Origin: VXYL01 sp965116935
Lineage (GTDB): Bacteria > Pseudomonadota > Gammaproteobacteria > Pseudomonadales > Azotimanducaceae
Assembly: GCA_965116935.1 (NCBI GenBank)
Contig: OZ220737.1
Location: 4,898,001 to 4,962,000 of the forward strand
Reading direction: 5' to 3'
Length of the DNA stretch: 64,000 nt
In this document: piece by piece, positions 1 through 7,760 of the stretch
Position numbering within the stretch: the first letter of the stretch is position 1
Layout of the letters: every line of letters begins with the position of its first letter
The notes under the pieces: generated by a model
What the model saw: only the letters and a program-made list of their open reading frames with translations
Databases searched by the model: none
Told to the model about the DNA's origin: nothing
Translations under genes and position numbers: made by a program

Positions 1-736
1 AACTCTCAGTGAGCGGGAGGGCGTCTCCGAAGGGGCGCGTGACCGGAGACTCGGCTGCATCAAATCGGACATCCAAGGCGAAGTGGTCGATGTGTTGAGA
101 CAGGAAATCATTCACCTCATCGCACAGGGGAAAGGAGGAGGAAATCGGAACGGGACAGACCTGCGCAATGTATTCCTTCACCGCGTCTCGATTGAGGAGG
201 GTGGACGCCGCATGCCGTGTAACGCCCTCGACTGTGACTTGAAAAAACCGCTCGGGCCAATGGCCGTCCGTAACGGTATGGACGCTCGTACACTCCTTGA
301 TGGCCGTTTCGGCGTCGACTCCGTCCAATCGCGGGCTTCGTAATGCGCTGCCGGACCAAGACACGCGAGTCACAGGACCAGAACCGTCAGCCCGCGTGGT
401 GAAATGCACTCCGTCCGAGAAGGCGAGGGACGCTAATCTTCCGATTCCTCGTAGGCCGCGGTCAACAGCTGGGTCCTTGACACTGTTGCCGATTGGGATC
501 AGTCGACTCACTGCTTCGGTCCGGGAAAGCCCGGGACCGTCGTCAGTGATCGTAAGGCGACTTTCCAACGGCTCGATACCGACCAGAACGGCACCGCCAT
601 GGCCGCTAGAGGCAACCGCGTCGGCGGAGTTCTGCAGATACTCGCGGAAGAGGATTAGCGGGCTGTCGTACATCCCCGCTGTGATGAGGCGAAGGATGTC
701 GCCACCTACCATGGCTCCACTAGGCATCTTTGGCAT
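1..736 (-). CDS. GHKL (HSP90-like) ATPase, truncated by window edge
   Basis: Reading the minus strand from 736 gives an open frame that runs off the left edge (about 245 codons visible). It carries the ATP-binding signatures of the GHKL superfamily: an N-box REYLQNSADA near residues 31-40, a G1 box DDGPG at 65-69, and a glycine-rich G2 motif GLRGIGRLAS at 94-103. The order and spacing resemble HSP90/MORC-type ATPases rather than sensor kinases; no H-box is seen upstream. Starts are possible at 736, 727 or 712; 736 and 727 lie at the end of the radical SAM gene and give a short overlap like the others in this operon. By family knowledge such proteins are ATP-driven clamps; what it acts on here is unknown. 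C-terminal domains lie outside the window. Confidence 0.85.
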   Translation of the reverse strand, partial: MPKMPSGAMVGGDILRLITAGMYDSPLILFREYLQNSADAVASSGHGGAVLVGIEPLESRLTITDDGPGLSRTEAVSRLIPIGNSVKDPAVDRGLRGIGRLASLAFSDGVHFTTRADGSGPVTRVSWSGSALRSPRLDGVDAETAIKECTSVHTVTDGHWPERFFQVTVEGVTRHAASTLLNRDAVKEYIAQVCPVPISSSFPLCDEVNDFLSQHIDHFALDVRFDAAESPVTRPFGDALPLTES

Positions 737-2363
737 TCGACGTGATGTCCCTAAGCGGGATGCGGTCGGAGGGCGGATCGACCGGTTCGTATAGACCAGC
801 ATCCTCGACGAGTGCATCAGGTTCCGGAAGCATATGATCCGGCGTGAGTTCAGGGAAGACTTGGGCTATATCCGTCACCTTCGGCGCCTTGGTGTCAATG
901 GCGTGGAAGCGGGCAAGCTCGCGAATCAGCGCACTAACAGATCGGTCACCCACTAGCGTGAGAAACGCGTCCCGGCGAGGACGTTTGAGAAGCGTCTCGC
1001 TGAGGAGCCCAATCAACTCCGCTTGCTGCGCGGGCCCGAGCCGACGCCGGAGCGCGAGATACTCGTCGAGCACGGGGCGCCCTTCGCCCTTTTCGTAGAA
1101 CTCCCGTTGGAATATGAACGCGTGCGGCATGACGAGCAAGCGCTCGAACTCGTGGTAGCTTTCGCCGAATGCACGATTGAAAAACTCCTCGCTACCGGAG
1201 ACTACGCCGTGTGTAGCCTGGAGCATGATCTGGAACGAGCGTAGGAAATAGCGGTTCCAATTCTTGCCGACATGTGACCGGTCCTTCATGGTCACCGGCA
1301 GGTACCGCATCGGGAAGGACCAGATACGGACGCCGAGGCGCTCGTTGAGGTCAATGTTGATTCTCATGCGTTCGTATAGGTCGTTAGGGGTATCCATGAA
1401 GTTGTAGAGCATGTAATTGGAGAGCGACGTGAGCCCGTAGTCCGCTGCCATCTCGACAGAACGTTCGTACACGCGGAGCATACCCACGTGGTCAAAGGCG
1501 ATACGAAGCGGGTCTATGCAGATTGTGGACATTTCCTTCAGGTACATCGGCGTTTTCGACAGGATCCGTGCATCAACGCCTTGGTTGAAGTCGACACGTC
1601 GCTTGGCCGATCCTGCACCAGCCCGCTCGAACGTCGCACCGTTTTCGAATCCAACGTCTCGGATTTCGGCGACGACCTCCTTATAGCGCGCGCTTGCCGC
1701 GACGTTGTTGTCCATGAGAATAAGGTCTTTTTTGGGCCCGAACTGCTCATTCACGCCCTCGACCAAGCTGGTGATGGGCGGCATTTCTCGCTGCCCTCCC
1801 TCCAGTTTGGGCACACCACAGAAGGAGCACTTGCGGACGCATCCGCGCGATGCGTAGCCAAAGTAGGCGTCTCGCACGGGATAGGTGTATGGGATGTGCT
1901 GCAGGATGCTGTAGTCGGGCACTAGCTCCTCAATCGGGGGGCCGGCGACGTCGTCGGCACCGAAGTCACCGTCCTCTGTTGAGAGTTCGAGCGAAATCGC
2001 CGGTGGTTGATCGAGCAGACCCTTGATGAACCGAACTCCTGCCCATCGAGGCTCGCGCCGGAACTCGTCAAACATGAGGGTCGCGGCGATGCCGCCGACG
2101 AACACGCGCTCGGCTTGACCACGAACGGCGCGCAAGGCGAAGTCGATCGCAGCGGAAGTGCGCTTCCACTCGAAGCTGAACAGGGTAGTGATGTAGACGC
2201 GGTCCCAAACGCCCGAGAGAACCTCCGGGGTTTCGCCCTTCACGAATCGTAGGTTGTCATCACGGCCAAGCGGGCCGTGGTAGGCAGCGATCTTCATGAG
2301 GCCGAGGGGCGGGTACTTGTTCGGGTACCCTGGCTCGACGAGGAGGATGTTCTTCTTGGTCAC
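720..2363 (-). CDS. B12-binding-type radical SAM enzyme, 547 aa
   Basis: The first ~120 residues form an alpha/beta region beginning NILLVEPGYPNKYPPLGL, typical of the N-terminal cobalamin-binding-like domain of class B radical SAM proteins. The 4Fe-4S motif is C175-x3-C179-x2-C182 (GCVRKCSFC), followed by a TIM-barrel-sized region and a long helical C-terminus without an obvious added domain. Start ATG at 2363 overlaps the upstream ParB-like gene by 4 nt, so translation is probably coupled. By family such enzymes methylate, thiolate or rearrange poorly reactive carbons; the substrate cannot be read from sequence. Its place among a helicase, a nuclease and ParB-like proteins suggests a nucleic-acid substrate, which is inference. 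I see no canonical DxHxxG cobalamin loop, so B12 use is uncertain. Confidence 0.85.
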   Translation of the reverse strand: MTKKNILLVEPGYPNKYPPLGLMKIAAYHGPLGRDDNLRFVKGETPEVLSGVWDRVYITTLFSFEWKRTSAAIDFALRAVRGQAERVFVGGIAATLMFDEFRREPRWAGVRFIKGLLDQPPAISLELSTEDGDFGADDVAGPPIEELVPDYSILQHIPYTYPVRDAYFGYASRGCVRKCSFCGVPKLEGGQREMPPITSLVEGVNEQFGPKKDLILMDNNVAASARYKEVVAEIRDVGFENGATFERAGAGSAKRRVDFNQGVDARILSKTPMYLKEMSTICIDPLRIAFDHVGMLRVYERSVEMAADYGLTSLSNYMLYNFMDTPNDLYERMRINIDLNERLGVRIWSFPMRYLPVTMKDRSHVGKNWNRYFLRSFQIMLQATHGVVSGSEEFFNRAFGESYHEFERLLVMPHAFIFQREFYEKGEGRPVLDEYLALRRRLGPAQQAELIGLLSETLLKRPRRDAFLTLVGDRSVSALIRELARFHAIDTKAPKVTDIAQVFPELTPDHMLPEPDALVEDAGLYEPVDPPSDRIPLRDITSNAKDA

Positions 2364-3397
2364 GCCTTGGTGTCCTTGGAACCTTGGGGCGACTTGGCCG
2401 TCAGCGATTCCTCCACGATATCGTTGACACGCTTGAGATGTCTTCGGATTTGTCTGACGACCTGCTGTATCGCCTTGATTTGTTGGTACTCCAGTGGAGC
2501 AATCTCCTCACGTTCAATGTCGTCCAGCCGGTCGCGGACCTTCTTCAGGCGTTGTTCGGCGGTGCTAGTCTCCGCGCGGTCGTATGCGTCCTTAAGGGAG
2601 ATTTCGCCCTTCTCGTACTTGCGCAGAATACGAGGTTTCGCAATGACCGTGGGCAACCGCCCACGCATTTCCTGCGCGGTGAAGGGTTGAGGTTGGGCTT
2701 TGATCTGGGCCAAGAGCGTCTGTTCGAGTTTGTGGCTTCCAGAGATAGCGGCAGAGATCGGCCTGCTCCTCACTAGGACATCATAGTAGCTAAAGTGGGA
2801 TTGCTTATCGTCACTATTCTCTTTCATGAGTTTGACAATCCTCACGTTCTTGTTGATTTCTGCGACAGAGATGCCGGAGATTTTGGCGAGCGAGGACATA
2901 TCCCGTTTCTCTTCTTCGACCCATCGGAAGCAAAAAAGGGCCTTGGCATAGGCGGACCAGTCAGTTTTGCCGTGAAGGTGCGCTTGGCCTAGAAGGCGAG
3001 TCTGCTGGTCGTCGGTGAGCCCGGTCACGATGAGACAGCGTATGTGAGTCCAACGGTCGTCATTGGACCCTTCGGCGAGCTTGCGATACGCAGCCAGCCG
3101 CGAGTTGCCCTCAATGACCTGCATATAGTCGTGGCGAACAGTGATGGGTTCTTGGAGCCCCCCGTCACGTTGGATTTCTGGGATGAGGTTCTTGACACTC
3201 TGCTCTTGGAGCAGGCGCTCGTAAATCCGATGCTGTTTTTCCTCGTCCGTAAGCTCGTCGAAGTCAGTCATTTCCCGGATAGCAGCATAAACACGGGGGT
3301 TGTCTGGAAGGAAATGGAGTTGGTCGATGGACATCAACTCGTGCCGTGCAGGCACGTGTTCTCCCATAATTGCGATGGTGGTCTCGTCAGGGTTCAT
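2360..3397 (-). CDS. ParB/Srx-fold protein (second copy), 345 aa
   Basis: A ParB N-terminal-like domain occupies about residues 20-120: LHFLPDNPRV near 27-36 and the diagnostic EGNSRLAAYR at 96-105. A helical region near 150-180 (SSLAKISGISVAEINKNV) looks like the helix-turn-helix of ParB proteins. The C-terminus is charged and probably coiled-coil (KKVRDRLDDIEREE onward). At 345 aa it is near the size of a chromosomal ParB, but no ParA lies beside it, so a partition role is unlikely. It overlaps both the SNF2 gene upstream and the radical SAM gene downstream by 4 nt. ParB-fold proteins in modification and defence loci can act as CTP switches or nucleases; which applies here is unknown. Confidence 0.85.
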   Translation of the reverse strand: MNPDETTIAIMGEHVPARHELMSIDQLHFLPDNPRVYAAIREMTDFDELTDEEKQHRIYERLLQEQSVKNLIPEIQRDGGLQEPITVRHDYMQVIEGNSRLAAYRKLAEGSNDDRWTHIRCLIVTGLTDDQQTRLLGQAHLHGKTDWSAYAKALFCFRWVEEEKRDMSSLAKISGISVAEINKNVRIVKLMKENSDDKQSHFSYYDVLVRSRPISAAISGSHKLEQTLLAQIKAQPQPFTAQEMRGRLPTVIAKPRILRKYEKGEISLKDAYDRAETSTAEQRLKKVRDRLDDIEREEIAPLEYQQIKAIQQVVRQIRRHLKRVNDIVEESLTAKSPQGSKDTKA

Positions 3398-4893
3398 ATG
3401 CCCTCTCGCTCAAGCTGGTGGTGGGGAGGTGTGCTGTTTTGTCGGTCTGGGAAGAGCACTCCTTGGAGCACTTCGGCGATGTCGGTACGGAACGACTCGC
3501 CAAATGCTGGGATGTCGATGTCACCTTGCGCGAGCTGCGCCGCACGGTACTTCGCGGTTAGGAGAACGTCCACCCATTCGTCGATGGTGTCTTCAGCGAT
3601 CAGATTGTGGATGAAGCACTCGCGGGTTTGGGATATCCGGTGGATACGGTCTTGCGCTTGGAGGTAGTCGTCAAGGCTGAATCCGCGGTCGAAGAAGATG
3701 GCGTGATTGGCAGCAGTTAACGTCAGGCCCTCCTTGGCAGCTCCTGGCGTAGCAATCAGTACGAGGTTGGACGAGTCAGTGAACGCTGTGACGGCTTGGT
3801 CGCGCTTACTCATTGGCAAGGCCCCATGTATGCATAGGGGTCGGAAGTCTGCCAGCTTGGTTGCCAGCCATTCGACGTTTTCGACAAAGCCCGTCCAGAC
3901 GATCACCTTTGAATCCGCCGTGAACTTCCGGCACATATCGAGAAGGAGGGCGTACTTGCCGGGCTCTTGGTCGTACCGTCCATCGATGAGAGCAGGGTTT
4001 GACGCGCATTGAACGAGCCGGAGCAGCCGCTTGAGAACGCTCTCCACGTCATCTACTTCCGGTACCCCATCCGTTTCATACTCGTAGGCGAGCTCGTCGC
4101 GGTAGGCAGAGTACTTGGCCATTTGCCACGCCGGGAGTTCAACGTGGTGTGCTGTGATTGTCTTTTCAGGGAGATGGATGCCCGCCGTGTCCTTCGTCTC
4201 CCGAACAGCAAATGTAGACAAGCGATGGTGAATGGTTGCCAAACGAGCGCCGTAATCCGCGGGGTCGGCCGCCCGGTCTGGCAAGTCCATCTCGTGTTTG
4301 AACGCCTCAAACGTTTCGCCGAGCGCCTGGCCACCATCGAGGAACTGGATCTGGGACCAGATATCGTACGGTCGATTGGCAGCCGGAGTGCCGGTCATGA
4401 TTACTCGACGCTCGAACATCGAGGCCAGTTCCACGAAGGTTCGCGTAAGCGCAGCAGCTGGGTTTTTGATTTTCTGGCTTTCGTCAAGGATGCATCCGAC
4501 ACGGCACGTCTGCAAAAACAGCCTGATCAGCTGGGCGTTGGCCGGAAACACCTCGTAGTTGGTCACGTACAGGAGAACAGGAGAATTGAGCGACATGCTG
4601 TTCTGGCGGCGGTTTCCCGCCAACACGTGTGGTGTTATGTGGCAATGGCCGGCAACCTCCTTGCGCCAGTTCTCGACCAAGGATTTCTTGGTGACGATGA
4701 ATACCGTGTCAACGGTGTCGCTTTTCAGCCAAGAAAGGGCGAGGTCAATGGCAATTTTCGTCTTGCCGAGACCTTGCTCGTGGAAGATTGCCGCGTAAGG
4801 TAGGTCCTTCACTGCACGAATGGCGTCGAGCTGGTACGGATACGCCGCGTGCTTCGGCGAGAACTCCGGTTGGCGCTTTAGGACAAATGCCAC
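3394..4893 (-). CDS. SNF2-family DEAD/DEAH-like helicase, 499 aa
   Basis: All main SNF2 motifs are visible: Q-like YQLDAIRAV, Walker A HEQGLGKTK (GLGKT about 41-45), motif II DESQKIKNP (137-145), motif III TGTPAANRP, and motifs V/VI ending DRIHRISQ. Walker B is DESQ rather than DEAH, common in SNF2 proteins. The protein is essentially just the two RecA lobes, so it probably translocates on duplex DNA as part of a complex. The frame is open upstream to an ATG at 4962, but that would overlap the nuclease gene by 85 nt; the GTG at 4893, giving a 16-nt overlap, fits the pattern of this operon better. The downstream ParB-like gene overlaps by 4 nt. Confidence 0.9.
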   Translation of the reverse strand: MAFVLKRQPEFSPKHAAYPYQLDAIRAVKDLPYAAIFHEQGLGKTKIAIDLALSWLKSDTVDTVFIVTKKSLVENWRKEVAGHCHITPHVLAGNRRQNSMSLNSPVLLYVTNYEVFPANAQLIRLFLQTCRVGCILDESQKIKNPAAALTRTFVELASMFERRVIMTGTPAANRPYDIWSQIQFLDGGQALGETFEAFKHEMDLPDRAADPADYGARLATIHHRLSTFAVRETKDTAGIHLPEKTITAHHVELPAWQMAKYSAYRDELAYEYETDGVPEVDDVESVLKRLLRLVQCASNPALIDGRYDQEPGKYALLLDMCRKFTADSKVIVWTGFVENVEWLATKLADFRPLCIHGALPMSKRDQAVTAFTDSSNLVLIATPGAAKEGLTLTAANHAIFFDRGFSLDDYLQAQDRIHRISQTRECFIHNLIAEDTIDEWVDVLLTAKYRAAQLAQGDIDIPAFGESFRTDIAEVLQGVLFPDRQNSTPPHHQLEREGI

Positions 4894-5330
4894 GGGGGCG
4901 TTCCACGTGGATCTAGGGTCCAGAAATCTTGACCATCGAAGACCGCCACTCGGAACCTGCACGACACGCGGTCGCGGCAGGCGAAGCGTAGCAAAGTGCG
5001 AGCGGCGTCTGCGACGCGCCCGCTGACGGCAAGCACGAACGTACCGTCTCCATGGGGCATACAGGCAAGGTGGCTGGTGAAAGCCTCAATCTGGTCATGC
5101 GTATGCGCGTTGTTCACGTCGCCGTCGGTCTTGGCTTCGGCGATGATGAGCCTGAACGGCGAGACTTGACGACGGGCGATGATGTCCGGACGATAGCCAC
5201 CGATTCGCGGCGGAACCGGGTCGCCAGGGACGGCGGAGACATCGGCGGTAACGCGCAGACTGGGGTCACGCTGCTGGATGGCGCGCGCGGTCTCGAGGAC
5301 GAGGTCCCGATGCGCGTCACTTTGCGACAT
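4878..5330 (-). CDS. PD-(D/E)xK-type nuclease, 150 aa
   Basis: A compact single-domain protein. The pattern YRPDIIA (D49) followed by LIIAEAKT (E65-A66-K67) is the classical PD-(D/E)xK active site, preceded by a helix carrying conserved-looking acidic residues. Around residue 70 onward (DVNNAHTHDQIEAF) lies the usual helix after the catalytic strand. Length is that of a bare nuclease core, so DNA targeting must come from a partner, most simply the SNF2 protein encoded immediately downstream with a 16-nt overlap. Its start overlaps the end of the 54-residue gene by 14 nt. Role as the cutting component of the cluster is inference from context. Confidence 0.75.
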   Translation of the reverse strand: MSQSDAHRDLVLETARAIQQRDPSLRVTADVSAVPGDPVPPRIGGYRPDIIARRQVSPFRLIIAEAKTDGDVNNAHTHDQIEAFTSHLACMPHGDGTFVLAVSGRVADAARTLLRFACRDRVSCRFRVAVFDGQDFWTLDPRGTPPWHLS

Positions 5331-5481
5331 CTTGAAGCAGGTCGCTTAGGTGCTCGGCGAGGTCGTTGAGCGTATCGATGTCTTGGTTGGCTTCGTCGTA
5401 CTGGCGGTCGCGGAGGGCTATGTAACTGTCCCGTGGTAGCGACTTGATTTTCTCGAGTAGGGCCTCGGCGAGCGTGGTCAT
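5317..5481 (-). CDS. Small acidic helical protein, 54 aa
   Basis: A short frame starting ATG at 5481 and ending TGA at 5317. Its start overlaps the stop of the ParB-like gene in an ATGA arrangement (4 nt) and its end overlaps the nuclease start by 14 nt, so it is locked into the operon on both sides; this is the main reason to believe it. The product begins MTTLAEALLEKIKSLPRD and is predominantly helical and acidic, with heptad-like leucines in the second half (DTLNDLAEHLSDLLQDV). No family recognised. Its size suggests a small subunit, adaptor or antitoxin-like partner of the adjacent nuclease, which is inference. Confidence 0.6.
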   Translation of the reverse strand: MTTLAEALLEKIKSLPRDSYIALRDRQYDEANQDIDTLNDLAEHLSDLLQDVAK

Positions 5482-6357
5482 CCCATCCCGGCGTCCGCAA
5501 CGGAGACGTCGGATGGCGATGGGTGGGCCGTAACCTGACGGTTCGCCTCGGCGATGGCGATCGCACCCTCGATCGACCGGACGGCACCGTTTACAAACGT
5601 GTTCTTGGCCTCCTCGTCAGCAAGGACGCGTGGCAACTTTCGAACGTCGGCAAGACGGAAAATCTGGGCCGTCGCGGATCCAATCTCCGAAATCTTGGAG
5701 GTCGAAGCCGGCAGCGAAAATGGCGTCCTTAATGCCCGCTTTCTGGAGTTCTACGAAACCGCTGAACCGGTCCACCTTGAAAGCGTCGCCCTTGTTGACG
5801 TCACGATAGTAGGTGTTCATGTCGTGGAAGGCGTCGATCTGCTGGGTGATGTTGCTCTTGTTGCCTCCACATCGAGCAATCATGTCGTCGTAGTCCATAA
5901 ACTCGACGTTCCGCAGGTAGTGCAAGTAACGCGCTTTCTCGTAGGCTGGCCATTCCCTCGCGCCAACGAGGTGAGCGGTGACACGGATGGTTTCGACATC
6001 GCGCTGGTCGGGGTCGTCAAGTACAAGGCAGGCGATCTGCGTCCAGTCGCCGGGCGCACCCTCGTCTTGGAGTTCGTGGTAGATGGCTAGGCGTGTGTTG
6101 CCGTCAACGCACACGAAGCGGTCGCCTTCGGGCCGAACGACGATTGGAATCGAGATTTCCCTGGCCGCACGAATCGAGTCCTTCAACGACCGGTAGGACG
6201 AGGCTGAGGAAAGCCCTTCAGTGGCGGACTGTAAGGCGAATCGGATGCGTTGCCCGTCAAGCTTGTCGCCGTACTTCTCAAGAGCGACTTTGATTCTCGG
6301 ATTGTCGCAGTCGAAGATGACCTGCTGCGTCGGGAGCGTTGTGTAAGTGCTAGTCAC
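5478..6357 (-). CDS. ParB/Srx-fold protein (first copy), frameshifted
   Basis: First gene of the operon. Residues 10-25 (CDNPRI) and 85-91 (DGNTRLA) match the ParB N-terminal fold and parallel the second ParB-like protein (PDNPRV, EGNSRLA). The uninterrupted frame from 6357 stops at 5617 (246 aa) with an unnatural tail. One base out of phase, a clearly protein-like sequence continues from about 5705 (EIGSATAQIFRLADVRKL onward) to a TGA at 5478, exactly overlapping the next ATG by 4 nt. Removing one T from the TTT in the GATTTCGG context near 5690-5710 restores a 292-aa protein. This is a real mutation, a sequencing error or, less likely, programmed shifting. Role in the cluster unknown. The gap to the upstream aco operon is 73 bp. 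Confidence 0.75.
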
Positions 6358-6430
6358 GGTTGTCCTAGGCGGGGTCGTATTGTCGGACGTTCGTTGGATG
6401 CTTTAAGTTTGGTGGGAAAGTGCGCCGCCG

Positions 6431-7759
6431 TCAAACCAACAGGCGGTAAGGCTGTTCGAGGTATTCCCGCACCGCGGCCAAAAACTCCGCTGCAGGGGCG
6501 CCGTCGAGGACGCGGTGGTCCCAGGTGAGGGAGAGGCGGAGCATTGGCGTGCGAACGGGGCTGCCGTCGTGCCATTTCACGCCGTCATAGATGCGGCCCA
6601 CCCCGAGAATGCCGGCCTGCGGCGGGTTCAGGATGGGGGTGAAGGTGTCCACGCCGTACATGCCGAGCGAGGTAACGGTGAAGGTGCCATCGCTGAGGTC
6701 GCCGAGCCCAAGGGAGCAGGCGCGAGCGCGGGCGGCGAGGTCCGCGGACTCTCGGGCGACTTCGCGCAAGGGCTTTTCGTGGGCATCGCGGATGACCGGC
6801 ACGATGAGCCCTTCGTCGAGTGCTACCGCCATGCCGACGTGGGCGTAGTCGTAGGAGGTGATGGCGTCGCCGCCAAGGCAAGCATTCATCTTCGGGTGGC
6901 GGATGAGCGCGCGGGCAGCGGCAACGAGCACAAGGTCGGTATAGGTCACGCGAACGCCCTCGTCGGCCCATTCGTCGATGAGGTTGCCGCGAAGCTTCAC
7001 AAGGTCCGTGACGTCCACTTCCATGTCCATCGTCAGCTGCGCCGTGTCGCGCAGACTCGAGTGCATCCGCTCGGCGATGGTGCGGCGCATGGCGGACATG
7101 CGCGTGGCCGTGCCAGCGGAAGGTTGCGCCGGCGTCGGCGCTTCGGCCGCTGCCTGCACGTCCTCCCGGGTGATCCGGCCTCGAGGCCCGCTCCCATGCA
7201 CGTTGGCTAGATCGACGTTCAGTTCGGCCGCCAGCTTGCGCGCCGCCGGCGATGCCGCAATGCGCTTTGGCGGTTCCGGCGCGAGCGGCGCTGCGGGCAC
7301 GTCGCCTTCGACGATGCGGCCGCCGGGGCCTGTGCCTGCCACACCATCAAGAGACACCCCCCGCTCTCGTGCAAGCCGGCGCGCAGCCGGCGAAGCCGCC
7401 ACGCGTTTTCCGGGTGCTGCCGCCGGCGGCTCTGCCGGTGCCGCCGCCGGCTCCGCCTCCTCGCCCACGACGGCAATGTCCCGCTTCGGCTTCGGCCTCG
7501 GCAACACGTCCGGGATGGTCTCGCCGTCGGCGTAGATAAACCCCACCACGTCGCCGGGCTCCAGCGTATCGCCCTCGGCAGCAAGGTGCCGGACGACGCC
7601 GGACGCCTCCGCGTCCACATCGAGGTTCACCTTCTCGGTTTCGAGCCGGTAGAGCATCGCGCCGGCTTCCACTCGCTCGCCGTCGCCGACATACCACTCC
7701 TCGACCGTGCCTTCGTGCATGGTCATCCCCACCTTGACGAGGTAAATCTCGGTCGGCAT
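6431..7759 (-). CDS. acoC: Dihydrolipoamide acetyltransferase E2 (acetoin/2-oxoacid dehydrogenase), 442 aa
   Basis: Transfers the acetyl group from the E1 TPP adduct to CoA through a swinging lipoyl arm. Domains: lipoyl domain 1-80 with the lipoylated K43 (ETEKVNLDV); two peripheral-subunit-binding domains at about 119-154 and 166-201 (ASPAARRLARERGVSL and ASPAARKLAAELNVDL), separated by Ala/Pro-rich linkers; catalytic acyltransferase from about 220 with HRVLDG (H415, D419). Two subunit-binding domains in tandem are unusual for an E2. It ends the operon acoA-acoB-acoX-acoC, starting 1 bp after acoX stops. No E3 gene is seen, so the shared cellular dihydrolipoamide dehydrogenase is probably used. 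Assignment to acetoin rather than pyruvate rests on acoX beside it. Confidence 0.85.
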   Translation of the reverse strand: MPTEIYLVKVGMTMHEGTVEEWYVGDGERVEAGAMLYRLETEKVNLDVDAEASGVVRHLAAEGDTLEPGDVVGFIYADGETIPDVLPRPKPKRDIAVVGEEAEPAAAPAEPPAAAPGKRVAASPAARRLARERGVSLDGVAGTGPGGRIVEGDVPAAPLAPEPPKRIAASPAARKLAAELNVDLANVHGSGPRGRITREDVQAAAEAPTPAQPSAGTATRMSAMRRTIAERMHSSLRDTAQLTMDMEVDVTDLVKLRGNLIDEWADEGVRVTYTDLVLVAAARALIRHPKMNACLGGDAITSYDYAHVGMAVALDEGLIVPVIRDAHEKPLREVARESADLAARARACSLGLGDLSDGTFTVTSLGMYGVDTFTPILNPPQAGILGVGRIYDGVKWHDGSPVRTPMLRLSLTWDHRVLDGAPAAEFLAAVREYLEQPYRLLV

Positions 7760-7760
7760 G

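Noticed and set aside
297..794. Plus-strand 165-aa frame
   Set aside because: Serine/arginine-rich shadow of the minus-strand GHKL ATPase gene, whose motifs are clear.
1..6357. Assignment of the left operon to Dpd (7-deazaguanine) or DISARM
   Set aside because: ParB-like and SNF2 proteins recall Dpd, and SNF2 recalls DISARM, but no TGT-like DpdA, queuosine-type genes, DISARM methylase or phospholipase-D gene is visible. The operon continues beyond the left edge, so this is not final.
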